Both the position numbers and the translations under genes were made by a program. From an uncultured Clostridia bacterium (lineage in GTDB: Bacteria > Bacillota > Clostridia > Christensenellales > Borkfalkiaceae): a DNA stretch of 5,805 nucleotides. The first letter of the stretch is position 1. Every line of letters starts with the position of its first letter. Location: the NCBI GenBank assembly GCA_944376035.1, contig CALWBJ010000180.1, positions 1 through 5,805 on the forward strand. Direction: 5' to 3'. Below the pieces are notes generated by a model that saw nothing but the letters and a program-made list of their open reading frames with translations, did not search any database and was not told the DNA's origin. Positions 1-5,804 of this stretch are shown piece after piece.

Positions 1-711
1 TCCCGCCGCCGATTTTTTATATAATTCGTAACGGTCGGCGTATTCTGCCATAAAATAAGAAGGATGCCCCTTTATCGCATAAACACGCGGCCGGAGAGGA
101 TTTTCCGAATAATTTTCCGCCGCTCTATTTAAACCGCATCCGCCGCGTCTGTCGTATTCCCCATTATCCGAATCGCCATATATCTGTTCCGACGTCCTGT
201 AAAGAGCATCGGAAGAATTATAAATCTGAGAGCGGGAATCCGGTCTGAAATATGCGGGACTTTGCGACGTTTGACTTTCAGAATTAACGTTTGCCCGATT
301 ACTTTGATTGCTTAAATTATTGTTATTATTCTGACTGTCTTGACTGTAAGTTTTAAGACTCTCTTCCGCCGTTTCATCTTTACCGTCGCCGCGAACATCA
401 ACATCGTTTTCTGTAGCGTTAGAGACCATCTGCACGCCTTTGCTCTTTTTTACTCCGTCTCCCGCAAGTAACTTTTTAAGAGTATAGATAACCCCTGCAA
501 TTACCGAGATAACAACGGCAAAATAAAAAACCATAAGTGCTGCGGGAGAACTGTCAAAAATACCCGTAACGTATAAAAGCGCGCCTACAATGAGAACGAA
601 AAGGGCAAATTGAAGATTAAAAAAACTTAAAATTTTATATACTATTTTAAATACCGAAACGATTATACTTTTAACCGCTCCGAAAATCAGATTACACCTG
701 AATAAAATCAA
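1..711 (-). CDS. Partial membrane-anchored protein with disordered N/Q/S-rich tail; start present, C-terminus beyond left edge
   Basis: Not recognised as a known family. The frame is open for 237 codons from a TTG at 711 to the window edge, so the C-terminus is missing. A TTG start is chosen because the frame has a TAA stop a few codons upstream, no ATG or GTG nearby, and strong Shine-Dalgarno matches (AAGGA and AGGGGGTGA) just before it. Residues about 8-31 form a possible amphipathic helix with Lys14, 22 and 26. Two hydrophobic segments follow (about 33-52 and 57-78), with Lys79-Lys80 after the second, which suggests a helical hairpin with the long tail in the cytoplasm. From about 85 to 205 the chain is polar and low in complexity, including five consecutive Asn at 128-132 and many Ser and Gln. 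A more ordered stretch resumes near 206 (PRVYAIKGHPSYF). It lies downstream of signal peptidase I on the same strand, across a 131-bp gap. The gene is very likely real; its function is unknown. Confidence 0.8.
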   Translation of the reverse strand, partial: MILFRCNLIFGAVKSIIVSVFKIVYKILSFFNLQFALFVLIVGALLYVTGIFDSSPAALMVFYFAVVISVIAGVIYTLKKLLAGDGVKKSKGVQMVSNATENDVDVRGDGKDETAEESLKTYSQDSQNNNNNLSNQSNRANVNSESQTSQSPAYFRPDSRSQIYNSSDALYRTSEQIYGDSDNGEYDRRGGCGLNRAAENYSENPLRPRVYAIKGHPSYFMAEYADRYELYKKSAAG

Positions 712-715
712 ATCT

Positions 716-730
716 TCCTTTTCACCCCCT
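716..730 (-). promoter_or_regulatory. Ribosome binding site supporting a TTG start
   Basis: Read on the minus strand, AGGGGGTGA (730-722) is followed by AAGGA (720-716). AAGGA lies 4 nt from the TTG at 711 and AGGGGGTGA 10 nt from it. With no other initiator in this frame nearby, this decides the start of the partial left-hand gene. Confidence 0.6.
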
Positions 731-753
731 TTTTATATGAAATTTTAATAAAT

Positions 754-781
754 ATCATATTTCGGCATGCCGAAAAATTAA
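754..781 (-). promoter_or_regulatory. Possible promoter with a palindromic operator as its spacer, for the partial left-hand gene
   Basis: On the minus strand, a -10-like TATGAT (759-754) is preceded by the perfect 16-bp palindrome TTTCGGCATGCCGAAA (760-775) and then a weak -35-like TTAATT (781-776), giving a 16-bp spacer made entirely of the palindrome. The expected transcription start is near 747, leaving a short leader before the TTG at 711. As an RNA hairpin the palindrome would have a 6-bp stem and CATG loop, but no T-tract follows on either strand, so a protein-binding site is more likely than a terminator. The rest of 712-842 is plain AT-rich sequence with no convincing terminator for the signal peptidase gene. 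Confidence 0.35.
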
Positions 782-842
782 CGGCATTAAATTTCAGAAT
801 GTATATTTTTAGTTATTCAGTTTTTATTATTTTATTAAAATT

Positions 843-1463
843 CTAAATTCCCGTCTTTCCTGATTCTGTTCCCGAACAGTCTTTACCGCCAAAGAACTCG
901 CCTATTCTGACGGGGATATTATGGAAAAAGGTTCTTATTCCCTTGGTTTTAATAGACCATTCTTCCACTACACCGACTATGTTTTCGGTTTTGCACGGAC
1001 CGAGCGAACGGCTGTCTTTACTCACGTCTCTGTTATCTCCGAGATAAAAAATTTCGTCTTCTGCAAGCGTTCTTTTTGTCCAGCCTTTGGCGTCGGTCAG
1101 CTCAACAAGGTATTCCTCTTTAAGCCTTGACCCGTTTCTGTAAACGTATCCGTCCTTGATTTCGATTGTATCGCCCCCTAAACCTATTACCCTTTTTATT
1201 ATCCAGTAATCCTCTACGTCTCCGACAATTATTATATCGCCGTAAGTCGGCGTCCTTCTCGTATTCACTACCAGAATATCTCCGTCGTAAAGCGTGGGCT
1301 CCATGGACGACTGCTGTACCTGAATGTTTAAAAACACAAAAGTATTTAAAAGAACGAGAGTCATCATGACAACAAGTATTACAAGTACCCAGATAAGAAG
1401 ATTTCTGTCCGATTTTCTTTTATTTATTTCTTCTTCAAGTAAACTATCCCTTACTTTCTTCAT
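843..1463 (-). CDS. lepB: Signal peptidase I (S26 family), 206 aa
   Basis: Membrane-bound serine protease that removes signal peptides from exported preproteins on the outer face of the membrane. Numbering from the ATG at 1463: a charged cytoplasmic N-tail (1-21), one transmembrane helix (about 22-44), the catalytic-serine box QSSMEPTL with Ser53, the YGD box near 74-76, the general-base lysine box IIKRVIGLGGD with Lys90, and the conserved GDNRDVSKDSR box (142-152). One transmembrane span and about 200 residues is the usual Gram-positive form. The lysine box has Gly where GLPGD is usual, a mild deviation. The ATG at 1463 is chosen because GGAGA lies 5 nt upstream; the frame extends to a TTG at 1526, but there the ribosome-binding bases abut the codon, and this would add 21 residues before an already complete N-tail. 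The start lies inside the upstream DUF951 gene (20-nt overlap), which implies translational coupling. It ends with TAG. The C-terminal tail after about residue 170 is weakly conserved. Confidence 0.93.
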   Translation of the reverse strand: MKKVRDSLLEEEINKRKSDRNLLIWVLVILVVMMTLVLLNTFVFLNIQVQQSSMEPTLYDGDILVVNTRRTPTYGDIIIVGDVEDYWIIKRVIGLGGDTIEIKDGYVYRNGSRLKEEYLVELTDAKGWTKRTLAEDEIFYLGDNRDVSKDSRSLGPCKTENIVGVVEEWSIKTKGIRTFFHNIPVRIGEFFGGKDCSGTESGKTGI

Positions 1464-1647
1464 TATTGTCTCCGCTCTGATAACTTTTTGTGATTTTTCG
1501 CGCTTGGTCAACCGAAAGGAAAACAATCCTTCCGCACTTTTCGCACTTTAATTTAACGTCTGCACCCAACCTCAGTATTTTCCACAAATTGCCGCCGCAG
1601 GCGTGCGGTTTTTTTGAAGTTATATGTCCGCCTTCGGAAAATTCCAT
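1444..1647 (-). CDS. DUF951 family small Cys-rich protein, 67 aa
   Basis: Recognised by the DUF951 pattern: a short N-terminus, then KKPHACGGNLWKILRLGAD, then KLKCEKCGRIVFL. Family members are about 60-70 residues, widespread in Bacillota, and of unknown function (YyzM-like in Bacillus). Numbering from the chosen start, Cys17, Cys35, Cys38 and perhaps His15 could bind a metal in a small beta-rich fold; metal binding is inference. Two in-frame ATGs exist, at 1653 and 1647. GGAG at 1659-1656 is only 2 nt from the first but 8 nt from the second, so 1647 is preferred; choosing 1653 would add Met-Ile. The last 20 nt overlap the signal peptidase start, so the two are probably co-translated. The gene lies 54 bp downstream of the hydrolase-like gene and may share its transcript or use the promoter proposed at 1671-1699. 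Confidence 0.88.
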   Translation of the reverse strand: MEFSEGGHITSKKPHACGGNLWKILRLGADVKLKCEKCGRIVFLSVDQARKITKSYQSGDNNEESKG

Positions 1648-1670
1648 AATCATTACTCCGAATAAATTAA

Positions 1671-1699
1671 ATTATAATCTGTAATAATTTTAAACTGAA
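1671..1699 (-). promoter_or_regulatory. Possible sigma-A promoter for the DUF951-lepB pair
   Basis: On the minus strand a perfect -10 TATAAT (1676-1671) has, after a 17-bp spacer, a weak -35 TTCAGT (1699-1694) placed just after the stop codon of the upstream hydrolase-like gene. Transcription would start near 1664, just before the DUF951 ribosome binding site. The -35 matches the consensus at only three positions, and TATAAT arises easily in AT-rich DNA, so this is tentative. Confidence 0.35.
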
Positions 1700-1701
1700 A
1701 A

Positions 1702-3384
1702 CTACACCCACAATATGTTATTGACAAGATACTCGCCCGGACAGTAAAATTCCATTGCGTTGATTTTCGCATAACTTTTAAGGGGCATACCTTCTCCCGT
1801 CTTGAAAGCCGACATATTGAGCCTGATGTTATGCCATACATTACCGCCCTTGACGTTTACTCTCGCGATATATTCGGCTCTTGTTTTTCCGAAATAGTCG
1901 GAGATAAGTCTTACGGTAAAGGTCTGATCGTCTTTGACGAAAAGGTCAAGCATCAACATGGACTGGTCGGAAGGTTTGTCCTTTTCCGCGTTGATTTTGA
2001 ATGTTCTTAATCCCGTATCGGCACATATGCCCGTTATATCCATAGGGCCTGACATTACCTGCACACAGGATTTACCGGATATATCTATGCGTGATTTGTT
2101 TTGCAAATCGGGAATTGCCGAAAAAACGCTTTCGGCGTTTTCTTCTCTCCCCGAATACACTATACCCGATTTATACCTTCCGCCGCCTTCGCCAAGACCG
2201 AATTTAACGGCCGCGACATTAGTGCAGAGCGCATAACCGCCCTTATAACTTACCCGAGCAAAGAAAAATGCTACACCCGAATCCGAATAAGGAGTATAAA
2301 CGAATTCGTATTTTCCGCCGTTTCTCTCAAATCTGGTTATTTTAGACCACGAGCGCAAAGAGGGATTATAAACTCCTTCCGACGCATAAAGAGTAACTTC
2401 TTTTTCCTCGTCGTCTCCCGGTATAACTTCCGCTCTTACGGCCCCTAGCGCAAACTCTGCCCTGATTTCAGGATTTTTACGGCTGTCGTTTATGCTGTCG
2501 CGCATAAGAAACTCGTTAAAAAACTCAATTACGTTTCTGAATGAGTCAATATTTATACTGTAAGTTCTTCCGACCGAATAGTCCACAGCGACAAAAAGAT
2601 TCTTTTTAACTCTTGTCAGAGTATCAGTAACCCTGTCGACATCGAAATCGGGCGAATTAGTGGCGGCAGAGACAAGCACGGGACAGTTTATATGTGCGGC
2701 ATACGACTGCGGCTCGACTCCCGCTATGAATTTTATCATTTCATCCGAAAACTGCGGATCGGCTTTACCCTCAAACTTAAAAAGCCCTTTATAAGCGCTC
2801 CACCCCGCGTTAAGCACAAATGCCGCCGCGGAAAGGTCCTTATCAACGGAAAGTTGCCACAACACCGTGGCGGCTTCCGCCACGCCTATACCGCCGACCT
2901 TGGTAACATAAGGCTGGTTTTTAAGATAACAAAGAGCATATCTTGCAATTACAGCCCACTCATACCAGCATGTTTCGGTTACGTCTTTCTCTACATGAAA
3001 AAGAGAGTCTTTCGCATTATCGTATTCCGCATACGCCAAATCTTCGGGATAAACGGTGAAAAACCCGTCTCTTTCTTTTCTTTTGCCGGCAAGATCAACC
3101 GACAATACCGCATAGCCGCGTTTGGCAATTTCTTTGTCTAAGGAAAAGTCGTAATCGTCAAAGTCTTTGAATATAATTATAGCCGGAGCGAGAGACAACT
3201 GCACCCCGCGTGTGAGTGTGGCAAAAATTTTCACCTGTCCCTTGGCGGTGCGCTTCCCGCTTATGTATATACGGCTTATAATAAGTTCTCCGTCTTTCTG
3301 TTCTTCAATTATTTCCGCCTCGGGGATAGTATCGATTTTAAATTCACTCCATATTGCCGCAGGGGTCAGAATACTTCCGGACAT
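1702..3384 (-). CDS. Alpha/beta-hydrolase-fold protein with C-terminal beta domains, probably catalytically inactive, 560 aa
   Basis: Cytoplasmic protein: no signal peptide or membrane helix. Residues about 30-295 follow an alpha/beta-hydrolase plan resembling acetyl-xylan-esterase/dienelactone-hydrolase or PhoPQ-activated (PqaA-like) proteins: PAIIIFKDFD (67-76), a YAVLSVDLAGK strand (91-101), a nucleophile-elbow equivalent at 163-173, PVLVSAATNSPDF (235-247), and a last strand plus helix at 262-294. At the elbow the usual GxSxG reads GVAEA, so the nucleophile position is Ala169; the acid position appears to be Ser244 and the His position Tyr269. Residues about 308-395 look like an immunoglobulin-like beta domain, and about 430-560 like a galactose-binding or CBM-type jelly roll (W517, then FYCPGEYLVNNILWV at the end). 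Either a pseudoenzyme with a binding role or a family with relocated catalytic residues. The ATG has AGAGG 5 nt upstream. It may be the first gene of a run with DUF951 and lepB; the exact family is not certain. Confidence 0.8.
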   Translation of the reverse strand: MSGSILTPAAIWSEFKIDTIPEAEIIEEQKDGELIISRIYISGKRTAKGQVKIFATLTRGVQLSLAPAIIIFKDFDDYDFSLDKEIAKRGYAVLSVDLAGKRKERDGFFTVYPEDLAYAEYDNAKDSLFHVEKDVTETCWYEWAVIARYALCYLKNQPYVTKVGGIGVAEAATVLWQLSVDKDLSAAAFVLNAGWSAYKGLFKFEGKADPQFSDEMIKFIAGVEPQSYAAHINCPVLVSAATNSPDFDVDRVTDTLTRVKKNLFVAVDYSVGRTYSINIDSFRNVIEFFNEFLMRDSINDSRKNPEIRAEFALGAVRAEVIPGDDEEKEVTLYASEGVYNPSLRSWSKITRFERNGGKYEFVYTPYSDSGVAFFFARVSYKGGYALCTNVAAVKFGLGEGGGRYKSGIVYSGREENAESVFSAIPDLQNKSRIDISGKSCVQVMSGPMDITGICADTGLRTFKINAEKDKPSDQSMLMLDLFVKDDQTFTVRLISDYFGKTRAEYIARVNVKGGNVWHNIRLNMSAFKTGEGMPLKSYAKINAMEFYCPGEYLVNNILWV

Positions 3385-3567
3385 AATTACCTCTTGTCAA
3401 AACATAGATTCAATCAAACTTTATATATCGGCGATTTTTTAATTATTACCCTTAAAAAATTTTTTAAGCATAGTTAAATCGCACGTCGTAATTATTTTAA
3501 ATAATCGTTAAATGCTTATAAATTCCCGTAAAAGCCAATACCGAAAGAAATAATTTTTTATTTTCGC
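3385..3567. other. AT-rich left half of divergent intergenic region
   Basis: No gene is seen here. The minus-strand hydrolase-like gene must be transcribed from this stretch. Its ribosome binding site AGAGG is at 3393-3389, but I found no -10/-35 pair on the minus strand with both elements convincing; TATAAA-like sequences near 3420-3427 lack a matching -35. Two inverted repeats occur: a perfect A6T6-centred palindrome at 3451-3468, and a 7-bp repeat with one central base at 3491-3505. Both are pure A/T apart from the palindrome ends and could mark bent DNA or protein sites, or be compositional. Confidence 0.4.
3451..3468. repeat. Perfect 18-bp AT palindrome
   Basis: CTTAAAAAATTTTTTAAG reads the same on both strands. 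It lies 67 bp upstream of the hydrolase-like gene's start, in the divergent promoter region. The A6T6 core should bend DNA. It has too few G/C pairs for a strong RNA hairpin and no room for a loop, so a terminator is unlikely. Possible operator, low confidence. Confidence 0.35.
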
Positions 3568-3596
3568 TTGATTTTTTTGCGGGCTTAAAGTATAAT
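3568..3596 (+). promoter_or_regulatory. Sigma-A promoter driving the leader and the DnaD-like gene
   Basis: A -35 TTGATT (3568-3573), an exactly 17-bp spacer and a perfect -10 TATAAT (3591-3596). Transcription would begin at about 3602-3604, which is the foot of a hairpin, leaving a leader of about 200 nt before the ATG at 3805. This is the best promoter match in the window. Confidence 0.7.
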
Positions 3597-3602
3597 ATTC
3601 CC

Positions 3603-3719
3603 TACCGCATCAGATACCTTTTGAAGGTGATGCAAGACGGTATTTTAACTCAAAACATTAACGAATGTTTAGGTTTTAATATGCGGCAGATGAATTTGTT
3701 TTGTCTTGTATTTTTATAA
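3603..3719 (+). ncRNA. Putative structured leader or small RNA upstream of the DnaD-like gene
   Basis: Starting at the predicted transcription start, TACCG (3603-3607) pairs with CGGTA (3638-3642), GCATC (3607-3611) with GATGC (3629-3633), and ACCTT (3616-3620) with AAGGT (3624-3628) around a TTG loop, leaving bulges AGAT (3612-3615) and AAGA (3634-3637). A second hairpin pairs AAACATT (3653-3659) with AATGTTT (3664-3670). Two alternative pairings compete with the first: CCGCAT (3605-3610) with ATGCGG (3681-3686), and TGCAAGACGG (3631-3640) with TTGTCTTGTA (3701-3710, with three G-U pairs), the latter followed by five T. An ATG at 3681 opens a 12-codon frame, MRQMNLFCLVFL, ending at 3719, with only a weak ribosome site. 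No known riboswitch class was recognised. Regulation by switching between folds is inference. Confidence 0.3.
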
Positions 3720-3804
3720 TAAAATATTATATATTATATAACATAACTCAATTCATTGCAAGCATTTTGCTTAAAGCGCAAACAATTTTTACTGTTGGAG
3801 AAGT
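3720..3804 (+). promoter_or_regulatory. Second part of leader: AT run, small hairpin and ribosome binding site
   Basis: An AT-only run (about 3715-3741) is followed by a hairpin in which TTGC (3756-3759) pairs with GCAA (3778-3781) and AAGCA (3760-3764) with TGCTT (3768-3772), closed by a TTT loop and then ATTTTT at 3785-3790. The hairpin could act as a weak attenuator. GGAG at 3797-3800, four nt before the ATG at 3805, fixes the start of the DnaD-like gene. Confidence 0.4.
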
Positions 3805-5487
3805 ATGACCTGTTCGTATTCAAAAGAGTTTTCCGCGTCTGCATTTACCGACGTTGAAAACGTGTTTATTTACGAATATCTGCCCCTGGCGTCGGGCGAC
3901 GCCGTAAAGGTGTACCTTTACGGACTTTTTCTCTGCCAAAATAAGGAATTTGACCAATCCTCTGAAAAAATTGCCGAAACTTTGAAAATGAGCGAAGATG
4001 AAATCAGGGACTGTTTTAACTTCTGGGAAGAATTCGGTCTTGTTTCCGTAGTTTCAAATGACCCACTCACAGTCAAATATCTTCCCGTAAAATCGGCAAG
4101 CAGCGGAAAACCCAGAAAATATAAAGCCGAAAAGTATTCGGACTTTACAAAAGGCGTACAGGCAATACTTCCCGAAAGAATGATCTCTACAAACGAGTAC
4201 ACAGAGTATTTTTCCATAATGGAAACATTCGGTATTAAACCCGACGCTATGCTCATGATAGTAAAATACTGCGCGGATCGCAAGGGTAAGGATATCGGTT
4301 ACAGATATATATCGAAAGTTGCCAAAGATTTCGGAGTGCGCGGAATAGTAACCGTGGAAGCGGTGGAAAAAGAACTGTCCGCATACATACTGAGAACTAG
4401 CGAAATAGAAAAAATATTAAAAGCGCTCTCTATTAAACGCGCGCCTGAAATAGAAGATTCTACTTACTTTAAAAAATGGACCCAGGAACTCAATTTCGAG
4501 CCTGAAAGCATAATTTTTGCCGCCTCGAAACTGAAAAAAGGCGGCATGGAGAAACTCGACGAATTTCTTTTGGAACTTTACTCTATAAAGAGTTTTTCCA
4601 AAGAAGAGATCGCTACGTTCGTCAAGTCAAAACAAGATGTATTCGACCTTGCGGTGAAAATTAACCGCGCTCTCTCCGTATATACCGACGTTATCGATAC
4701 GGTAGTCGATACATATACAAAAAAATGGCTTTCTTACGGCTTTACCGACGAAACTTTGCTGTTCATCGCTTCACAGTGCTTTAAAAACGGCAAAAACACA
4801 TTGCAATACATGGACGAACTCATAGAACAACTGCACAGCCGCGGATTTATCGACTTGTCGAGCGTGGGCGATTATTTCGAAAGCATAAGAAATACCGATA
4901 AATTTATCGCATCGTTCCTTTTACTTGCAGGCGTCAACAGACGTCCGAACCCTTGGGACAGAGAAAATATTACCACTTGGAAAAACTGGAATTTTTCGGA
5001 AGAAATGATTTTAGAAGCCGCAAGGCTGTCTGCCGGTAAGACCTCCCCCATTGCTTATATGAACGGAATACTCAGCAACTGGAAAAACAAAGGAATTTTC
5101 AACATTTCCGATATAGACGGCGCTCCGAATGTTTCGGCAGACTCTCAGGAAAATTATAATCGGGAATATGAAAGGAGAAGAAGCATTGCCCTTTCCCGTG
5201 CTCAGCATAATATGGATAAAGCAATGGAGATAGAAGGCTTTTCAAAAATTTACGACAGGCTTAATTCAATAGAAAAAGATCTTGCATTTGCCGAAATAGC
5301 AAACAACACCGAACAACTTAGCGCCCTTGAAGAAGAAAAAGAAAATCTTATAAAAGAAGAACAGTCCCTACTTAACAATATAGGTCTGAAAATCAGAGAC
5401 CTTTCGCCTGTCTACCTTTGCGAAAAATGTAAAGATACCGGTTACGTAGGCACACACCGCTGCGACTGTTTTAATAAAAAAGTCTGA
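3805..5487 (+). CDS. DnaD-like primosomal protein: winged helix, four DnaD repeats, C-terminal DnaC/DnaI loader N-domain; 560 aa
   Basis: Probable replication-initiation or restart protein of the DnaD/DnaB (Bacillota) superfamily. Residues about 18-95 are the winged-helix N-domain (FIYEYLPLASGDAVKVYLYG, then the GLV end of the helix-turn-helix at 78-80). Four DnaB_2-type repeats follow, each with an aromatic or hydrophobic start, a (G/N)(F/I) and a Y-L-G(I/F)-like end: about 135-190, 221-270, 304-358 and 388-438, with key residues Met139, Trp225, Trp308 and Trp392. The C-terminus differs: a helical hairpin (about 470-525), then LSPVYLCEKCKDTGYVG and RCDCF, i.e. Cys539, 542, 553 and 555. That is the helicase-contacting zinc region at the N-terminus of DnaC/DnaI loaders. 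The protein stops where the AAA+ domain would begin, and no ATPase frame follows in the remaining 318 bp. Family DnaD proteins are usually about half this length or a little more. Its own promoter and leader suggest separate regulation. DnaD family is confident; the role of the tail is inferred. Confidence 0.9.
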   Translation: MTCSYSKEFSASAFTDVENVFIYEYLPLASGDAVKVYLYGLFLCQNKEFDQSSEKIAETLKMSEDEIRDCFNFWEEFGLVSVVSNDPLTVKYLPVKSASSGKPRKYKAEKYSDFTKGVQAILPERMISTNEYTEYFSIMETFGIKPDAMLMIVKYCADRKGKDIGYRYISKVAKDFGVRGIVTVEAVEKELSAYILRTSEIEKILKALSIKRAPEIEDSTYFKKWTQELNFEPESIIFAASKLKKGGMEKLDEFLLELYSIKSFSKEEIATFVKSKQDVFDLAVKINRALSVYTDVIDTVVDTYTKKWLSYGFTDETLLFIASQCFKNGKNTLQYMDELIEQLHSRGFIDLSSVGDYFESIRNTDKFIASFLLLAGVNRRPNPWDRENITTWKNWNFSEEMILEAARLSAGKTSPIAYMNGILSNWKNKGIFNISDIDGAPNVSADSQENYNREYERRRSIALSRAQHNMDKAMEIEGFSKIYDRLNSIEKDLAFAEIANNTEQLSALEEEKENLIKEEQSLLNNIGLKIRDLSPVYLCEKCKDTGYVGTHRCDCFNKKV

Positions 5488-5660
5488 ATTAAATAATATA
5501 CACCTCCAAAACCTTCCAAAATTTGGGCAATGTGGGTTTTGCCTCGAAACCTTTACATAATATTTTGAAGATTTACATGACTTTAATTTGCTTTTACGTT
5601 ATTTTATCGAAAATTTTGTAAGTTTTGATTCAAATAAATTTTTTAAATTTTAATAAATGC
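5488..5660. other. Gene-free AT-rich stretch after the DnaD-like gene
   Basis: Stops occur in all frames and no coding sequence is seen. A 7-bp pairing, CAAAACC (5507-5513) with GGTTTTG (5535-5541), exists but has a long loop and no T-tract, so it is a poor terminator. The rest is A/T-rich without clear structure. Notably no AAA+ helicase-loader gene follows. Confidence 0.5.
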
Positions 5661-5700
5661 AAAAGGTTGCATATTTACATATGTGCAACCTTTTTCGTTT
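5661..5700 (+). terminator. Strong rho-independent terminator
   Basis: AAAAGGTTGCATAT (5661-5674) pairs with ATGTGCAACCTTTT (5681-5694) as a 14-bp stem with one G-U pair around the loop TTACAT; the T-run TTTTTCGTTTT follows. It would end the DnaD-like transcript 174 nt after the stop. Read leftward, the stem is followed by TTTTGCATTTATT, a weaker T-tract, so it may also stop a minus-strand transcript entering from the right. Confidence 0.85.
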
Positions 5701-5709
5701 TCAAAATAA

Positions 5710-5804
5710 ACTTTAATCAAGATAATTTTTACTTTAAGATTTTTTTGCAAAAACTTTAATCAAATTTTAAGATTTTTATAAAAAAGTTTAAGATTTTTAT
5801 AAAA
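5710..5804. repeat. Degenerate 21-22-bp AT-rich direct repeats at the window end
   Basis: TTTAAGATTTTTATAAAA occurs exactly twice (5766-5783 and 5787-5804, period 21). A related CTTTAAGATTTTTTT lies at 5732-5746, and ACTTTAATCAA occurs at 5710-5720 and 5753-5763. Unit starts at 5711, 5732, 5754, 5766 and 5787 are spaced 21-22 bp apart except for one 12-bp step. The array reaches the window edge and may continue. A spacing near two helical turns with A-tracts suggests curved DNA; function unknown. Confidence 0.55.

Noticed and set aside
921..1369. Plus-strand open frames opposite signal peptidase
   Set aside because: They are antisense to a gene with all catalytic boxes, lack family features and have no ribosome sites of note.
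1464..1526. 21-residue N-terminal extension of signal peptidase from a TTG
   Set aside because: The Shine-Dalgarno-like AAGGA directly abuts this TTG, while the ATG at 1463 has GGAGA at good spacing and already gives a complete cytoplasmic tail and membrane helix.
1934..3442. Several plus-strand open frames opposite the hydrolase-like gene
   Set aside because: Their translations look like antisense shadows (Arg/Ser/Pro-rich, no domains), whereas the minus-strand frame is continuous over 560 codons with a good ribosome site.
3716..3741. Second promoter using TATAAT at 3715-3720
   Set aside because: No acceptable -35 at 16-18 bp spacing and no extended -10; the region is simple AT sequence where TATAAT arises by chance.
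1702..5487. Two 560-residue proteins as duplicates
   Set aside because: The equal length of the hydrolase-like and DnaD-like proteins is coincidental; their sequences and folds are unrelated.
5506..5541. Hairpin just after the DnaD-like gene as its terminator
   Set aside because: Only 7 bp with a loop over 20 nt and no following T-tract; the hairpin at 5661-5694 is far better.
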